DNA of 64,000 nucleotides. Source: R-RK-3 sp963842775 (lineage in GTDB: Bacteria; Pseudomonadota; Alphaproteobacteria; Rhizobiales; Rhodomicrobiaceae). Both the position numbers and the translations under genes were made by a program. The notes under the pieces were generated by a model. The model had not been told where the DNA came from. It made no database searches and saw only the letters and a program-made list of their open reading frames with translations. Location: assembly GCA_963842775.1 (NCBI GenBank), contig CAWJHQ010000002.1, positions 62,001 through 126,000 on the forward strand, read 5' to 3'. Position 1 is the stretch's first letter. Each line of letters starts with the position of its first letter. Positions 17,805 through 27,526 of this stretch are shown here, in pieces.

Positions 17805-18553
17805 AACTGGCAGGAAAATGCGCGCTCGTCACTGGAGGGACGCGCGGAATCGGCAAGGCGCTGGTTGAAAAGTTCGCCGCGGAAGGCGCGAATGTGGCGT
17901 TCAGCTATGTCACCAGCCCGGAGCGCGCCGCAGAGATGGAAGCGGGGCTTGCCGGGAGCCATGGCCGCGTCTTCAGCGTCCGCTCCGATGTGCGGGACCG
18001 CGCCGAGGTGGACGCATTCGTCGCCCGAGTTGCGACGGAGTTCGGCCGTATCGACATCGCGATCAACAATGCGCATCAGGCTTATGAGGGCCGGGCCTTT
18101 GCCGAAGCGGCGTGGGCGGACTTTCAGCGCGAGATCGACACGCTGGTGAAGGGGCCGTTTAATGTGACGCAGGCCTGCCTGCCGCATATGCAAGCGCAGG
18201 GCGGCGGTGCGATCGTCAATATCGGCTCCACCATGGCCCTCGCGCCGCGCGTCAGACACGCCTTTTATGTGACGGCCAAATGCGCCCTGATGGGGATGAC
18301 TCAATCCATGGCGCTCGAACTCGGCCGCTACGGCATCCGCGTGAACATGGTTACGCCGGGGCCGCTTGCGACCGACCATAACGCCACCTATCCCGCCGAA
18401 GTGATGCGCCGCTTGAACGAAGAAACGCCGCTTCATGGCCGCATCGCCACGGTGGAGGAGGTCGCCGACGCGATCACGCTATTGTGCATGGACGAAGCGC
18501 GTGCCGTTACGGGAGCTAATCTTCTCGCATCGGCCGGCTTCGCCATCGCCTGA
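17801..18553 (+). CDS. SDR-family oxidoreductase
   Basis: 250 residues, classical short-chain dehydrogenase. Cofactor loop TGGTRGIGKALVEKF (TGxxxGxG), NNAH motif at about residue 88, catalytic Ser in IVNIGSTMAL, catalytic Tyr and Lys in FYVTAKCALMGMTQ, and the PG motif in VTPGPLATDH. NNAH replaces the more usual NNAG. It probably oxidises or reduces an alcohol/ketone in the same pathway as the LLM oxidoreductase and hydantoinase. It starts within the stop of the ATPase gene and is followed 76 bp later by cofE. Confidence 0.88.
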   Translation: MKLAGKCALVTGGTRGIGKALVEKFAAEGANVAFSYVTSPERAAEMEAGLAGSHGRVFSVRSDVRDRAEVDAFVARVATEFGRIDIAINNAHQAYEGRAFAEAAWADFQREIDTLVKGPFNVTQACLPHMQAQGGGAIVNIGSTMALAPRVRHAFYVTAKCALMGMTQSMALELGRYGIRVNMVTPGPLATDHNATYPAEVMRRLNEETPLHGRIATVEEVADAITLLCMDEARAVTGANLLASAGFAIA

Positions 18554-18629
18554 CGGCTGCAGCACCGGAACAGACCGATCATGACACCGCCGTCAAAAGG
18601 GGGCCTCCGGACGGACGGCCTGAAACGCC

Positions 18630-19412
18630 ATGTCACCGCGCGCACCCGCCCGATTGAGCCTCACGGCGCTCGACGGCATTCCGTTCATACTGCCGGGCGA
18701 CGATCTCGCTGGCATCATCGGTGACGCCCTTCGCCGTTCGGAAATAGTCCTCCAGGACGGCGACATTCTCGTCGTGGCGCAGAAGATCATTTCCAAGGCT
18801 GAGGGACGCATGGTGGATCTTGCGACTATCCACCCTTCGCCCGCCGCCCTAAAATATGCCCAAATGGTGAATAAAGATCCGCGCCTCGTTGAGGTCGTGC
18901 TTCGGGAAAGCGAAGAAGTCCTCAGAATTGCGCAAAATGCGCTGGTCACCGTTCATAAACTAGGTTTCGTGATGGCTAATGCGGGCGTCGATCAATCCAA
19001 TGTCGATCATGCCGGGACGCATGACGGAACAGTCCTTCTGCTGCCGGAAGATCCCGATGGGAGCGCGGCGACGTTGAAATCCGCGATCGAGGCCGAATGG
19101 AGCGCCACCATCGGCGTCGTCATCAGCGACAGTTTTGGCCGCGCCTGGCGCAAGGGCGTAACCGGCGTCGCCCTTGGCGCGGCGGGCTTGCCCTCGCTGC
19201 GCAATCTCGTCGGCGAGCCCGATCTGTTCGGCCGCCCTTTACGCATCAGCGAGCACGCCGCCGCCGACGATATTGCGTCCGCCGCATCGCTTCTTATGGG
19301 GCAGGGCGCGGAAGGGTTGCCGGTCGTACATATTCGTGGCCTCCGCTACGACGCTCCCGATCTGCCTGCAAGCACGTTGATCCGCCCGAAGGATCAGGAC
19401 GTGTTCCGGTGA
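18630..19412 (+). CDS. cofE: Coenzyme F420:gamma-L-glutamate ligase
   Basis: 260 residues. Adds glutamates to F420-0 using GTP. Family motifs: ILVVAQKIISKAEGRMVDL near the start, ANAGVDQSNVDHAGTHDGTV (substrate/metal region) and VISDSFGRAWRKGVTGVALG. It ends after the CofE domain and lacks the C-terminal FMN-binding nitroreductase-like domain that actinobacterial FbiB uses to reduce dehydro-F420. This is relevant to which F420 variant is made. Start ATG at 18630. It overlaps cofD by GTGA. Confidence 0.93.
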   Translation: MSPRAPARLSLTALDGIPFILPGDDLAGIIGDALRRSEIVLQDGDILVVAQKIISKAEGRMVDLATIHPSPAALKYAQMVNKDPRLVEVVLRESEEVLRIAQNALVTVHKLGFVMANAGVDQSNVDHAGTHDGTVLLLPEDPDGSAATLKSAIEAEWSATIGVVISDSFGRAWRKGVTGVALGAAGLPSLRNLVGEPDLFGRPLRISEHAAADDIASAASLLMGQGAEGLPVVHIRGLRYDAPDLPASTLIRPKDQDVFR

Positions 19413-20440
19413 GCCCCCTGGATACGGCATGTGCGGCGCTACCCGAACCGGCCGAGGCGACGGTCGTTGCGCTGTGCGGCGGCGTCGGCGGCGTGAAGCT
19501 GGCGCAGGGGCTTTATCAGGTGCTGCCGCCGGACACACTGACGGTGGTCGTCAACACAGGCGACGATTTCCAGCATCTGGGCCTGCATATCTCGCCGGAT
19601 CTCGACACGGTGCTCTACACGCTAGGCGGCCGCGCCGACCGGGAGCGTGGCTGGGGCCGGGCAGACGAAACATGGAATTTCATGTCGGCCCTCGCCGAGA
19701 TCGGCGGAGAGCAGTGGTTCAATATCGGCGACCTCGATCTGGCAATGCATGTGCAGCGCACCCACTGGCTGCAATCGGGGAAGCCGCTCTCAGCTTTCGC
19801 TCAGCATGTCGCCGGCCAATTCGGCATTGCCGCTCGCATCGCACCGATGACGGACGACCTGGTCTCGACCTGGATCTCCACCAAAAAGGGCCTGATGCCG
19901 TTTCAGCATTACTTCGTCAAGGAGCGCTGCGAGCCGGAAGTGAGGGCAATACATTTCGAGGCGGCGGCGGGTGCGCGGGTTCCGCCAGCGGTACAGGCGG
20001 CGTTACGCGATCCGCGTCTTCAGGCAATCGTCATCTGTCCGTCCAATCCCTATCTGAGCATAGATCCGATCCTCGCCATACCTGGGATGCGGGCGCTGAT
20101 TGCCGAATCGAACCGTCCGGTCGTCGCCGTCTCGCCGATCATTCGCGGCGATGCGGTGAAGGGCCCGGCCGCTAAGATCATGTACGAACTAGCGATCGTG
20201 CCGTCCTGGACCTCGATCGCGGGCCATTATGCCGGTCTCGCTCATGGTCTGCTGATCGATCAGGGCGACCCGCCAGGCGATTGTAATTATCCCCTAATGG
20301 TTGAATCTTCTGCTATCCTGATGAAAACACTTGAAGATCGACGCCGACTAGCGGAAACTGTTCTCGCTTTTGCTTCGCAGTTGCGAGCGGGAAGGGTGGA
20401 CGCCGGGGCGTCGCCGTCGGAGTTGTCTCATAGGATATAA
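19409..20440 (+). CDS. cofD: 2-phospho-L-lactate transferase (F420-0 forming)
   Basis: 343 residues from a GTG start that overlaps the cofE stop. Joins the activated phospho-acid to 7,8-didemethyl-8-hydroxy-5-deazariboflavin (Fo). Signature regions: VVALCGGVGGVKLAQGLYQV, VVVNTGDDFQHLGLHISPDL, LYTLGGRADRERGWGRADET and ICPSNPYLSIDPILAIPGM. Whether it uses 2-phospholactate, phosphoenolpyruvate or 3-phosphoglycerate cannot be decided from these motifs. The reading frame extends upstream of 19409 but would run through cofE, so the GTG start is preferred. Confidence 0.93.
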   Translation: MSPLDTACAALPEPAEATVVALCGGVGGVKLAQGLYQVLPPDTLTVVVNTGDDFQHLGLHISPDLDTVLYTLGGRADRERGWGRADETWNFMSALAEIGGEQWFNIGDLDLAMHVQRTHWLQSGKPLSAFAQHVAGQFGIAARIAPMTDDLVSTWISTKKGLMPFQHYFVKERCEPEVRAIHFEAAAGARVPPAVQAALRDPRLQAIVICPSNPYLSIDPILAIPGMRALIAESNRPVVAVSPIIRGDAVKGPAAKIMYELAIVPSWTSIAGHYAGLAHGLLIDQGDPPGDCNYPLMVESSAILMKTLEDRRRLAETVLAFASQLRAGRVDAGASPSELSHRI

Positions 20441-20441
20441 G

Positions 20442-21137
20442 ATGCGTCGAAACGGCATCCATGCCGTCATTCCGGTCAAGTCATTCGCTGCGGCGAAACA
20501 GCGGATGTCGCCGTTCCTGAGCATTATCGAGCGCGCTCAATTGGCCCGGCTCATGCTCGCCGATGTGCTAGACGCCGTGCGGCTATCGTGCGAGCTGCGC
20601 GGATGTCTGGTTGTCACGCACGATGCCCAAGCGGCCGCCATCGCACGCGCCGCAGGGGTGCAAGTTGTTGACCAATATGGTGATTTCGGATTTTCCGCAG
20701 CGGTGAGCTGCGGGGTGGAAGCCTTGCCTCCAGAAGCGGGGATGATCGTCGTGCCCACGGACATCCCGCATGTCAGCCCCGTCCTCATCGATCGGATTGT
20801 GGCCCTGACGCCGTCGCCGGGCGCGACCCTCGTTCCCGCGACATCCGACGGTGGCACCAACCTCCTGGCCATGCGGCCCTGCACCTTGCTGCCGCCGCTG
20901 TTCGGTCATGACAGTTTCGCCCGCCATCGGAGCGCAGCCGCCGCGGCCGGCATCACACCTGTGATCTGGCGCTCCGCCGAAGCAGGTCGCGACCTCGACC
21001 GGCCCGCCGATCTGGCGGCATTTCTGACCCTGAATTCGGCAACCCGCGTGCATTGCTTCCTCGCAAGCCTCGATCTGGCGGGCAGGTTTGAAGCACTCCA
21101 CGCTTCCAAGCGCGCCTTGGGGATGGTGGCGGCATGA
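20442..21137 (+). CDS. cofC: 2-phospho-L-lactate guanylyltransferase
   Basis: 231 residues, a nucleotidyltransferase fold: AVIPVKSFAAAKQRMSPFLS at the start (substrate loop), MIVVPTDIPHVSP (metal-binding region) and PATSDGGTNLLAMRP, which matches the family motif. It activates a phosphorylated three-carbon acid with GTP for CofD. The ATG at 20442 is one base after the cofD stop and has an AGGAT site; it overlaps fbiC by ATGA. The C-terminal 40 residues (about NSATRVHCFLASLDLAGRFE) extend past the usual end of the family. Confidence 0.9.
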   Translation: MRRNGIHAVIPVKSFAAAKQRMSPFLSIIERAQLARLMLADVLDAVRLSCELRGCLVVTHDAQAAAIARAAGVQVVDQYGDFGFSAAVSCGVEALPPEAGMIVVPTDIPHVSPVLIDRIVALTPSPGATLVPATSDGGTNLLAMRPCTLLPPLFGHDSFARHRSAAAAAGITPVIWRSAEAGRDLDRPADLAAFLTLNSATRVHCFLASLDLAGRFEALHASKRALGMVAA

Positions 21138-23490
21138 CACGTGCCCTTCCCGTGGCCTTGTTGCGGCATCGCGCCAGGCTTAGCGAAGCGGCGGCGCTGG
21201 ATCTCGTCGCCCATGGCGATCTTGCCTCATTGATGATGGCCGCCTCTGCCCGGCGCGATCTGGCCCATGGCGACGCCATCTCTTTTTCGCCCAAAGCCTT
21301 CATTCCGCTGACCCGATTGTGCCGGGACGTTTGCCATTATTGCGTTTTCGCGCGGCCGCCTCGCAGCGGCGAACGCGCATTTCTTGCCATCGATGAGGTT
21401 CTCGCCATTGCGCGCACGGCCAAGGCAGCCGGTTGCCATGAGGCCTTGTTCACGCTCGGCGACAAGCCGGAACTTCGCTACCGCGCGGCGCGTGCCGAAC
21501 TCGCGGCGATGGGCCATGAGACGACGCTGTCCTATCTGGCCGAGGCGGCCCAAGCGGTTTTGCGTGAGACAGGTCTGTTTCCGCATGTCAATGCAGGCGT
21601 CATGTCCGCGAAAGACGTGGCGGCGCTACGCAAGGTGTCGATTTCGCAAGGGATGATGCTTGAAACGACAGCCGAGCGGCTTTCGGAGAGGGGTGGACCG
21701 CATTTCGGCTCACCCGACAAGGAAGTGGCTGCCCGCCTCGCGGCCATCCGGGCAGCCGGAGAAATGGCCGTCCCATTCACCAGCGGTCTGCTGATCGGCA
21801 TCGGCGAGACGCGCGAAGAGCGCATCAGGGCACTGCTTGCGCTGCGCGATCTGAATGACGCACACGGGCATATTCAGGAAATCATCATCCAGAATTTCGC
21901 GCCCAAGCCGGGTACACGGATGGCGAACAGCCCCTCGCCGTCGCCCGAAGAGCATCTTTGGACGATCGCGGCGGCGCGGCTGATCTTCGATCCCGAAATG
22001 AACATCCAGGCGCCGCCAAATTTGAGCGCCGGCCGCCTGCGCGATCTGATCGAAGCCGGCATCAATGATTGGGGCGGCGTTTCGCCCGTCACGCCGGACC
22101 ACGTGAATCCCGAAGCGCCCTGGCCGCATTTCGACACGTTACGGCGCGAAACCGAGGGGGCAGGCAAACGCCTCATCGCCCGCCTGCCGATCTACCCGCG
22201 CTATATCAGCGAAATGGATCGCTGGGTGGATCCCGCCTTGCGGCCTCTCTTGTTGCGCGCTGTCGATGGGGAGGGCTGGCCGCGCTCGGACGATTGGGTG
22301 CCTGGCGCTGTCGTACCGCCGCCAGCGGCAGACCTCGCCGCCATTCGCATGGCCCAGCCACTGCGCCGCGACATTCACCGGATCACCGGCAAGGCGGTGC
22401 TGGGCCGCAGCTTGAGCGAAGCGGAGATCATTCGCCTGTTCCAGGCGCGTGGCGCAGATTTCGCAGCCGTCTGCTCGGCAGCGGACGAGTTGCGCGCCAG
22501 CGTCAACGGCGATCGCGCAACCTACGTCATCACCCGCAACATCAACTACACCAACATTTGCGGCCTGCGCTGCCAGTTCTGCGCCTTCGCCAAGGGCAAG
22601 ACGGCCGAGCATCTGCGCGGCAAGCCCTACAATTTGTCACTGGATGCGATCGGCGAACTGGCGCGCGAAGCGTGGCGGCGCGGTGCGACGGAAGTATGCA
22701 TGCAGGGCGGCATCCACCCGTCCTATACCGGGGCTACCTATCTCGATATCGTGCGGACGGTGAGGGCAGCGGTGCCGGATATCCATATCCACGCCTTCTC
22801 GCCGCTGGAGGTGCACCAAGGCGCGGCGACGCTTGGCCTGTCGCTGAACGACTATCTGAGCGCGCTGAAGGCAGCCGGCCTTGGAAGCCTGCCAGGCACT
22901 GCCGCCGAGATTCTCGACGACGAGGTCCGCGCTTCACTCTGCCCCGACAAGATCGGCACGGATCGCTGGCTGGAAGTCATGCGCGCCGCGCATGCAGCCG
23001 GGCTGCGTTCGACCGCCACTATCATGTTCGGCCATATCGACCGCTACGAGCATTGGGCGCGCCATCTGCTGCGCGATAAGGCATTTGCAGCAGCGAGACC
23101 GGCGGTTTCACCGAGATGGTGCCGTTGCCATTCGTGCATATGGAAGCGCCGATCTATCTGAAGGGCAAGGCCAGGCGAGGACCGACCTTCCGGGAAGCGG
23201 TGCTGATGCATGCGGTCTGCCGGCTGGTGCTGCACCCAGCGATTCCCAACATCCAGGCCTCCTGGGTCAAAATGGGGCCGGACGGTATGCAGGCGTGCCT
23301 TCAGGCGGGCGCCAACGACATGGGCGGCACATTGATGAACGAAACCATCACGCGCTCTGCCGGCGCCTCCCACGGGCAGGAAATGACGCCGGAGACGATG
23401 GAGGCGATCGGCAGGGCGATCGGCCGCGATGTCCACCAGCGCGGCACGCTCTATCAGGATGTGTCGAAGATCAGCGCCGTGGCCTGCTGA
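21134..23490 (+). CDS. fbiC: Fo synthase, fused CofG-CofH radical SAM enzyme (two frameshifts)
   Basis: 784 residues after removing two extra bases near 23074 and 23094; this restores HLLRIRHLQQ and then ETGGFTEMVPLPFVHMEAPI. Two radical SAM halves: the CofG part has the 4Fe-4S motif CRDVCHYCVF (near residue 60), the CofH part has CGLRCQFCAF (near residue 475). Together they build the deazaflavin Fo from tyrosine and 5-amino-6-ribitylamino-uracil. The fused form is typical of actinobacteria and of bacteria that received F420 genes by transfer; archaea and cyanobacteria have separate subunits. Last gene of the cluster, ending 9 bp from a convergent permease gene. Confidence 0.93.
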
Positions 23491-23499
23491 TTCTGACGA

Positions 23500-24633
23500 T
23501 CAGGGGCTGAGGAATTCCGCGGTCGGTCGCAAGGCACCGACGCGATCGGCGACGATCTTGAAGCTGGCCAGCAGCGGCACCGCGAGCAGCGCCCCCGCCA
23601 TGCCCCACATCCATCCCCATAGGATGATGGAGATAAAAATTGCTACCGGATTGAGCGACAGACGCCTCCCCCAAATATAGGGCGAGACCGAGATTCTGCA
23701 CGAGCAGCAGCACCGAAATATAAATCGCCGGCAGCGCCAATGCGGCGGTGAGCGAACTCAGTGACGCCAGCGAGGCCATCGTCAGCAGCACGACGATCAC
23801 GACCGGCCCGACATAGGGCGCAAAGCTCAATATGGCCGTCACGGCTCCCCAGAGCAGCGCATTTTCCAGCCCGAGCGCCCAGCCGACAAGGTCACGAGCG
23901 CGCCATAGCCGATATTGGTCACGGTAAGCGACTGAAGATAGAAGGAGATGTCCTTCTTGACGCTGCGGGCGATATCGACCGTCCGCGCCTTGTTCTCGTC
24001 CGATGGCATGAGGCCGACCAGCTTGCGCAGGAAGAGATCGCCTGTGGCGAGCAGGAAAAACAACAGAATGATGACGATGCCCACCGAAGTCGCGGCGCGC
24101 TGCGTGCCGCTTAGCAGTTCGCCGGCAAAGCTGGGGCGGCGCAATTCGACGATCTGGCGGCGCTGGGGCTTCTGCGACAGTTCGGTGACATTCTCGATCT
24201 GCTCGGTCGCCTTCTGGATCTCCGCAATCGGCTTCTTGATCAGCTTGAGGCGTTCCTCGAGCTTGTCGAAGCTCGCCGGCAGCCGCGTCACCCACTCCTG
24301 AGCCGGCCCCGCGAGCGTCACCACGGCGCCGATGATGAAGCCGAGGGCGCCGGCGACGATGATCGCCGAGGCGAAGGCGCGCGGCAGCCGAAAGCGCTCC
24401 AGCCACTCCACAGCAGGCGAAAGCAGCATGCTGAGCAGGATGGCTATGGTGATGGGAATGAGAACCGGCGCGGCGAAATAGAACGTGTAGAACAGGGCGA
24501 TGATGAACAGGCCGATGGTTGCCCAGCGCGGCGCAAGGGCCGTGACCATCGAGGGCGACGCCTGCCGTTGCTCATCCTCAACAGGCGACATGAGCGTTCC
24601 CCGATCCCCCGTGAACCGTTTCGCTTCCGCCAT
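23500..24633 (-). CDS. AI-2E family transporter / UPF0118 permease (two frameshifts)
   Basis: 377 residues once a missing base near 23890 and an extra base near 23688 are corrected. About eight membrane segments: IGLFIIALFYTFYFAAPVLI at the start, IVIILLFFLLATGDLFLRKL in the middle, and the family's C-terminal IFISIILWGWMWGMAGALLA then VPLLASFKIVADR. Members export signalling molecules, antiport sodium or have unknown roles. It converges on fbiC and is unlikely to belong to the F420 cluster. ATG at 24633 is preferred over in-frame codons further upstream. Confidence 0.82.
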
Positions 24634-25135
24634 GAATTTACCTGTCGGCCGTGGCTCGGACGCGGAGCGGCATGAACGTCTCTCGCCAGCTCGGCACGTG
24701 ACTGAAGTTTCTGAGCTTTTAGCCCAAATGCCCCGATCAGGTAATGTAATTCTGCGAGGCCCGCCCGGCAGCCGGAAAATCGATCCCTGCCTTCGGGTCA
24801 CAGAGCTATGTCGCGGGGAATGGCTCCCATACGCGATTGCACGTTCCCGTCCGCAAGCAACTCTTTAAATGTACCGCTGCCGGTTCGTTAGTCCATTGCT
24901 TTTACGCATTTTTCGGCTGCCGCACTGGCGCCGATCGCCCATCCCAGAGCTAGCGATCGCTGCCCCCGAGGGGCGCTAGATGTCGCCATAGTAGTATTTT
25001 CTTTGCAAGAGGCACAATTTTCTCTTGAAACCGGGGGCCATAGCGTGCATTTACCCCCCCTTGTAAGCCGGAGGTCATGCAGTGCTTGTTCCGCCGGTTT
25101 TGTCTGGTCAATCTGCTGGTTGGGGAGGACGCCAC
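24634..25135 (+). other. 502-bp intergenic region upstream of speD
   Basis: Shared upstream region of the divergent AI-2E permease and speD genes. I see no convincing gene. The part nearest speD contains a GC-rich hairpin (TAGCG ... CCCCGAGGGGCGCTA near 24951-24980) and runs of G and C (GGGGG at 25033, CCCCCCC at 25056) that could form an RNA leader. No known riboswitch was recognised. Confidence 0.35.
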
Positions 25136-25640
25136 ATGGCGTATGATGTCGCCCTCTTCCAATTGGGGATGGACTTGGATTACGGTTCAAGCACCGCCCA
25201 AACGGAAGAAAAGCATTCCGTCTGCGGCCCTAGCGTGGCGCAGCGAGACGATAGAAAAGACTACTTTTGCAGGCGTGATGGCGAAACGTTCGCCGGCACG
25301 CATTTGATCATCGATGTGAAGAACGGCAGTCGTCTCGACGATCTTCAGCACATCGAGAATACCTTCAGAAAATGCATTGAAGTCGCAGGCGCCACGCTCC
25401 TGCACATTCACATGCATCATTTTACACCCAATGGAGGCGTCTCGGGCGTCGCCGTGCTTGCTGAAATCTCATATCAGCATTCACAGCTGGCCCGAATATG
25501 GCTACGCGGCCTTAGACATCTTCATGTGCGGTGACGCAAAGCCGCATTTGGCCGTGGACGTGATTCGCGAGGCGTTCCAGCCCAGCGAAATCATCGTCCA
25601 GGAGCATCTGCGCGGCAGGGAAATCCAGGCCGCCGCGTGA
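25136..25640 (+). CDS. speD: S-adenosylmethionine decarboxylase proenzyme (one frameshift)
   Basis: 167 residues after removing one A from the AAA at 25464-25466. This restores the self-cleavage site LAESHISIHSWPEYGY, where the Ser after Glu becomes the pyruvoyl group. Other motifs: FAGTHLIIDV, LLHIHMHHFTPNGGVSGVAV and ALDIFMCGDAKP. The start MAYDVALFQLGMDLD is characteristic of the Hyphomicrobiales form. It makes decarboxylated SAM, the aminopropyl donor for spermidine synthesis by the next gene, 104 bp downstream. GGAGG lies just upstream of the ATG. Confidence 0.9.
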
Positions 25641-25744
25641 AGCGGCGACCGCCTCAAGGGGCTTCCTTGCAAAGGATCCTTGTGCCCGGCTGCAACGGCC
25701 GGGCACAACCTTTTTCGCACATTGATAGGCCGAGGAACTGCGCA

Positions 25745-26608
25745 ATGGCACGCTGGGTCGATGAGACTTTCAATCCCCACTTCCGTTGCGCCCTCGAAGC
25801 CGACGCCGTTCTCTACGAGGGGAACACCGGCTTTCAGGATCTGATCATCTTCGACAACAAGACCTTCGGCCGCGTGATGATGCTCGACGGCGTCATTCAG
25901 CTCACCGACAAGGACGAGTTCATCTATCACGAGATGATGGCGCATGTGCCGCTGTTCAGCCTTGAGCAGCCCGCGAGCGTGCTCATCATCGGCGGCGGCG
26001 ATGGCGGCGTATTACGCGAGGTGCTGAAGCACGCGAGCGTGAAAAGCGTCGTGCATTGCGAGATCGACAAGGCCGTCGTCGATCTTTCGCTCAAGTTTTT
26101 CCCCGGCATCTCGCAAGGGGCCTTCGATGATCCGCGCGTGGAGCTGATCATCGGCGACGGAATCAAATTCGTGAACGAGACCGAGCGCCGGTTCGACGTG
26201 ATCATCGTCGACTCCACCGAGCCGATCGGCCCCGCCAAAGTGCTGTTCACCGAGGCGTTTTTCAGCGCCTGCCAGAAATGCCTGACGCCAAGCGGCGTGT
26301 TCATCGGCCAGAACGGGCTGCCCTTCCTCTACCCGGAACATCTCGCCGATAGCGGCCGCATTTTGCGCGCGCTATTCGCCGATGCTGCGTGCTTCATGTG
26401 CACCCAGCCGACCTATTTCGGCGGGCCGTTTGCGCTTGCATGGGGCGCCAACGATCCGAAGACGCGCGCCGGAGCCTCGACCGCCGCCATAGCGGAACGC
26501 TACGCCACGAGCGGCATCAAGACCCGCTACTATAATCCCGACGTGCACACAGCGTCTTTCATCCTGCCCAATTACGTGGCCGAGGCATGGGCGGCCGCGG
26601 TCGTTTAG
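25745..26608 (+). CDS. speE: Spermidine synthase
   Basis: 287 residues. Aminopropyl transferase with the decarboxylated-SAM pocket VLIIGGGDGGVLREVLKH, the acidic CEIDKAVVDL, catalytic-loop VDSTEPIGPAKVLFTEAFF, and gatekeeping region GQNGLPFLYPE. N-terminal strand domain NTGFQDLIIFDNKTFGRVMM. With speD it forms the putrescine-to-spermidine step. The ATG at 25745 is chosen because the family begins near WVDETFNPHF. Confidence 0.93.
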   Translation: MARWVDETFNPHFRCALEADAVLYEGNTGFQDLIIFDNKTFGRVMMLDGVIQLTDKDEFIYHEMMAHVPLFSLEQPASVLIIGGGDGGVLREVLKHASVKSVVHCEIDKAVVDLSLKFFPGISQGAFDDPRVELIIGDGIKFVNETERRFDVIIVDSTEPIGPAKVLFTEAFFSACQKCLTPSGVFIGQNGLPFLYPEHLADSGRILRALFADAACFMCTQPTYFGGPFALAWGANDPKTRAGASTAAIAERYATSGIKTRYYNPDVHTASFILPNYVAEAWAAAVV

Positions 26609-26844
26609 CCCGCACGCCACGCCTTCATCGCCGTGTTGGGAAGCATCCTGCATCGCTCCGCAGCGCGAAATGCAGGCTGAACAGGCCGCCTTTGCGGTCC
26701 ACACCTGGCGCACCGCCCGGCCGGCCGATCGGGCTAGCGCCTGGAATTCAGCCGCCGTATATTTGTGCGAATTTTCGTGTGGATGGCTTCGCCTTCCGCA
26801 AGGTCGAACGCTTCGCCGGCGCGTGCGCGCCATTTCGCTGAGGG

Positions 26845-27405
26845 ATGGGGACTAAGATAGGCAAACCGAACTTCGTCCCGGAGAAAGGTGGAAACCAGCC
26901 TGAGATCCGGAACAATGTCAGAACATCCGAGCAAGAAGCGCAAGATGGCGGCGTAGAAATCGTCGTTACGGAGCCGCTCGACCGCGCGGCTCTCCGGATA
27001 TTGCGCGGCGTGGGCCGGTATTTTCGCGCCCTGGACCTGGCGATCATCGCCGAATTGCCGCTCGCGGACGGTCGCCGGGCGGACCTGATGGCGCTTGATC
27101 CGCGCGGCGGCATCAGCATCGTTGAGATTAAATCCTGCATGGCCGACTTTCGTTCCGACAGGAAATGGCCCGAATACCGGCAATGGTGCGACCGCTTCTA
27201 TTTTGCCGTCGACGCAGACTTCCCGAACGAGCTCATTCCCGGCGATTGCGGCCTCATCCTCGCCGACCGATTCGGCGCCGACATCATCCGCGAGGCGCCC
27301 GAGCACAGGCTGGATGCCGCACGGCGCAAGGCCGTCACGCTTCGCTTCGCGCGTTGCGCGGCAGTGCGCTTTCACGCCGTCAACGATCCCGAATTTGAGC
27401 TGTGA
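26845..27405 (+). CDS. mmcB: MmcB-family DNA repair protein
   Basis: 186 residues. The conserved core (ILRGVGRYFRALDLAIIAEL, GRRADLMALD, ISIVEIKSCMADFRSDRKWP) and the PD-(D/E)XK-like D...EIK arrangement match MmcB, a protein first noted for mitomycin C resistance in Caulobacter. It is likely a nuclease-fold protein acting in DNA damage repair. The first 40 residues are less conserved, so the true start may be later. Confidence 0.82.
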   Translation: MGTKIGKPNFVPEKGGNQPEIRNNVRTSEQEAQDGGVEIVVTEPLDRAALRILRGVGRYFRALDLAIIAELPLADGRRADLMALDPRGGISIVEIKSCMADFRSDRKWPEYRQWCDRFYFAVDADFPNELIPGDCGLILADRFGADIIREAPEHRLDAARRKAVTLRFARCAAVRFHAVNDPEFEL

Positions 27406-27526
27406 AATCCCGGTAGAGCGACGATAGCGCGCTTTAAACTTCGGTGGAGGAATGTCATCCTATCTCAAAGTGGACATTCGCGAACCGGCAGCGACGCCGG
27501 GGCGCGCCTATGGAGGTTCTGACGCG

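Noticed and set aside
24888..25190. A 100-codon minus-strand open frame upstream of speD.
   Set aside because: It overlaps the speD start, has no plausible ribosome site and matches no family I know.
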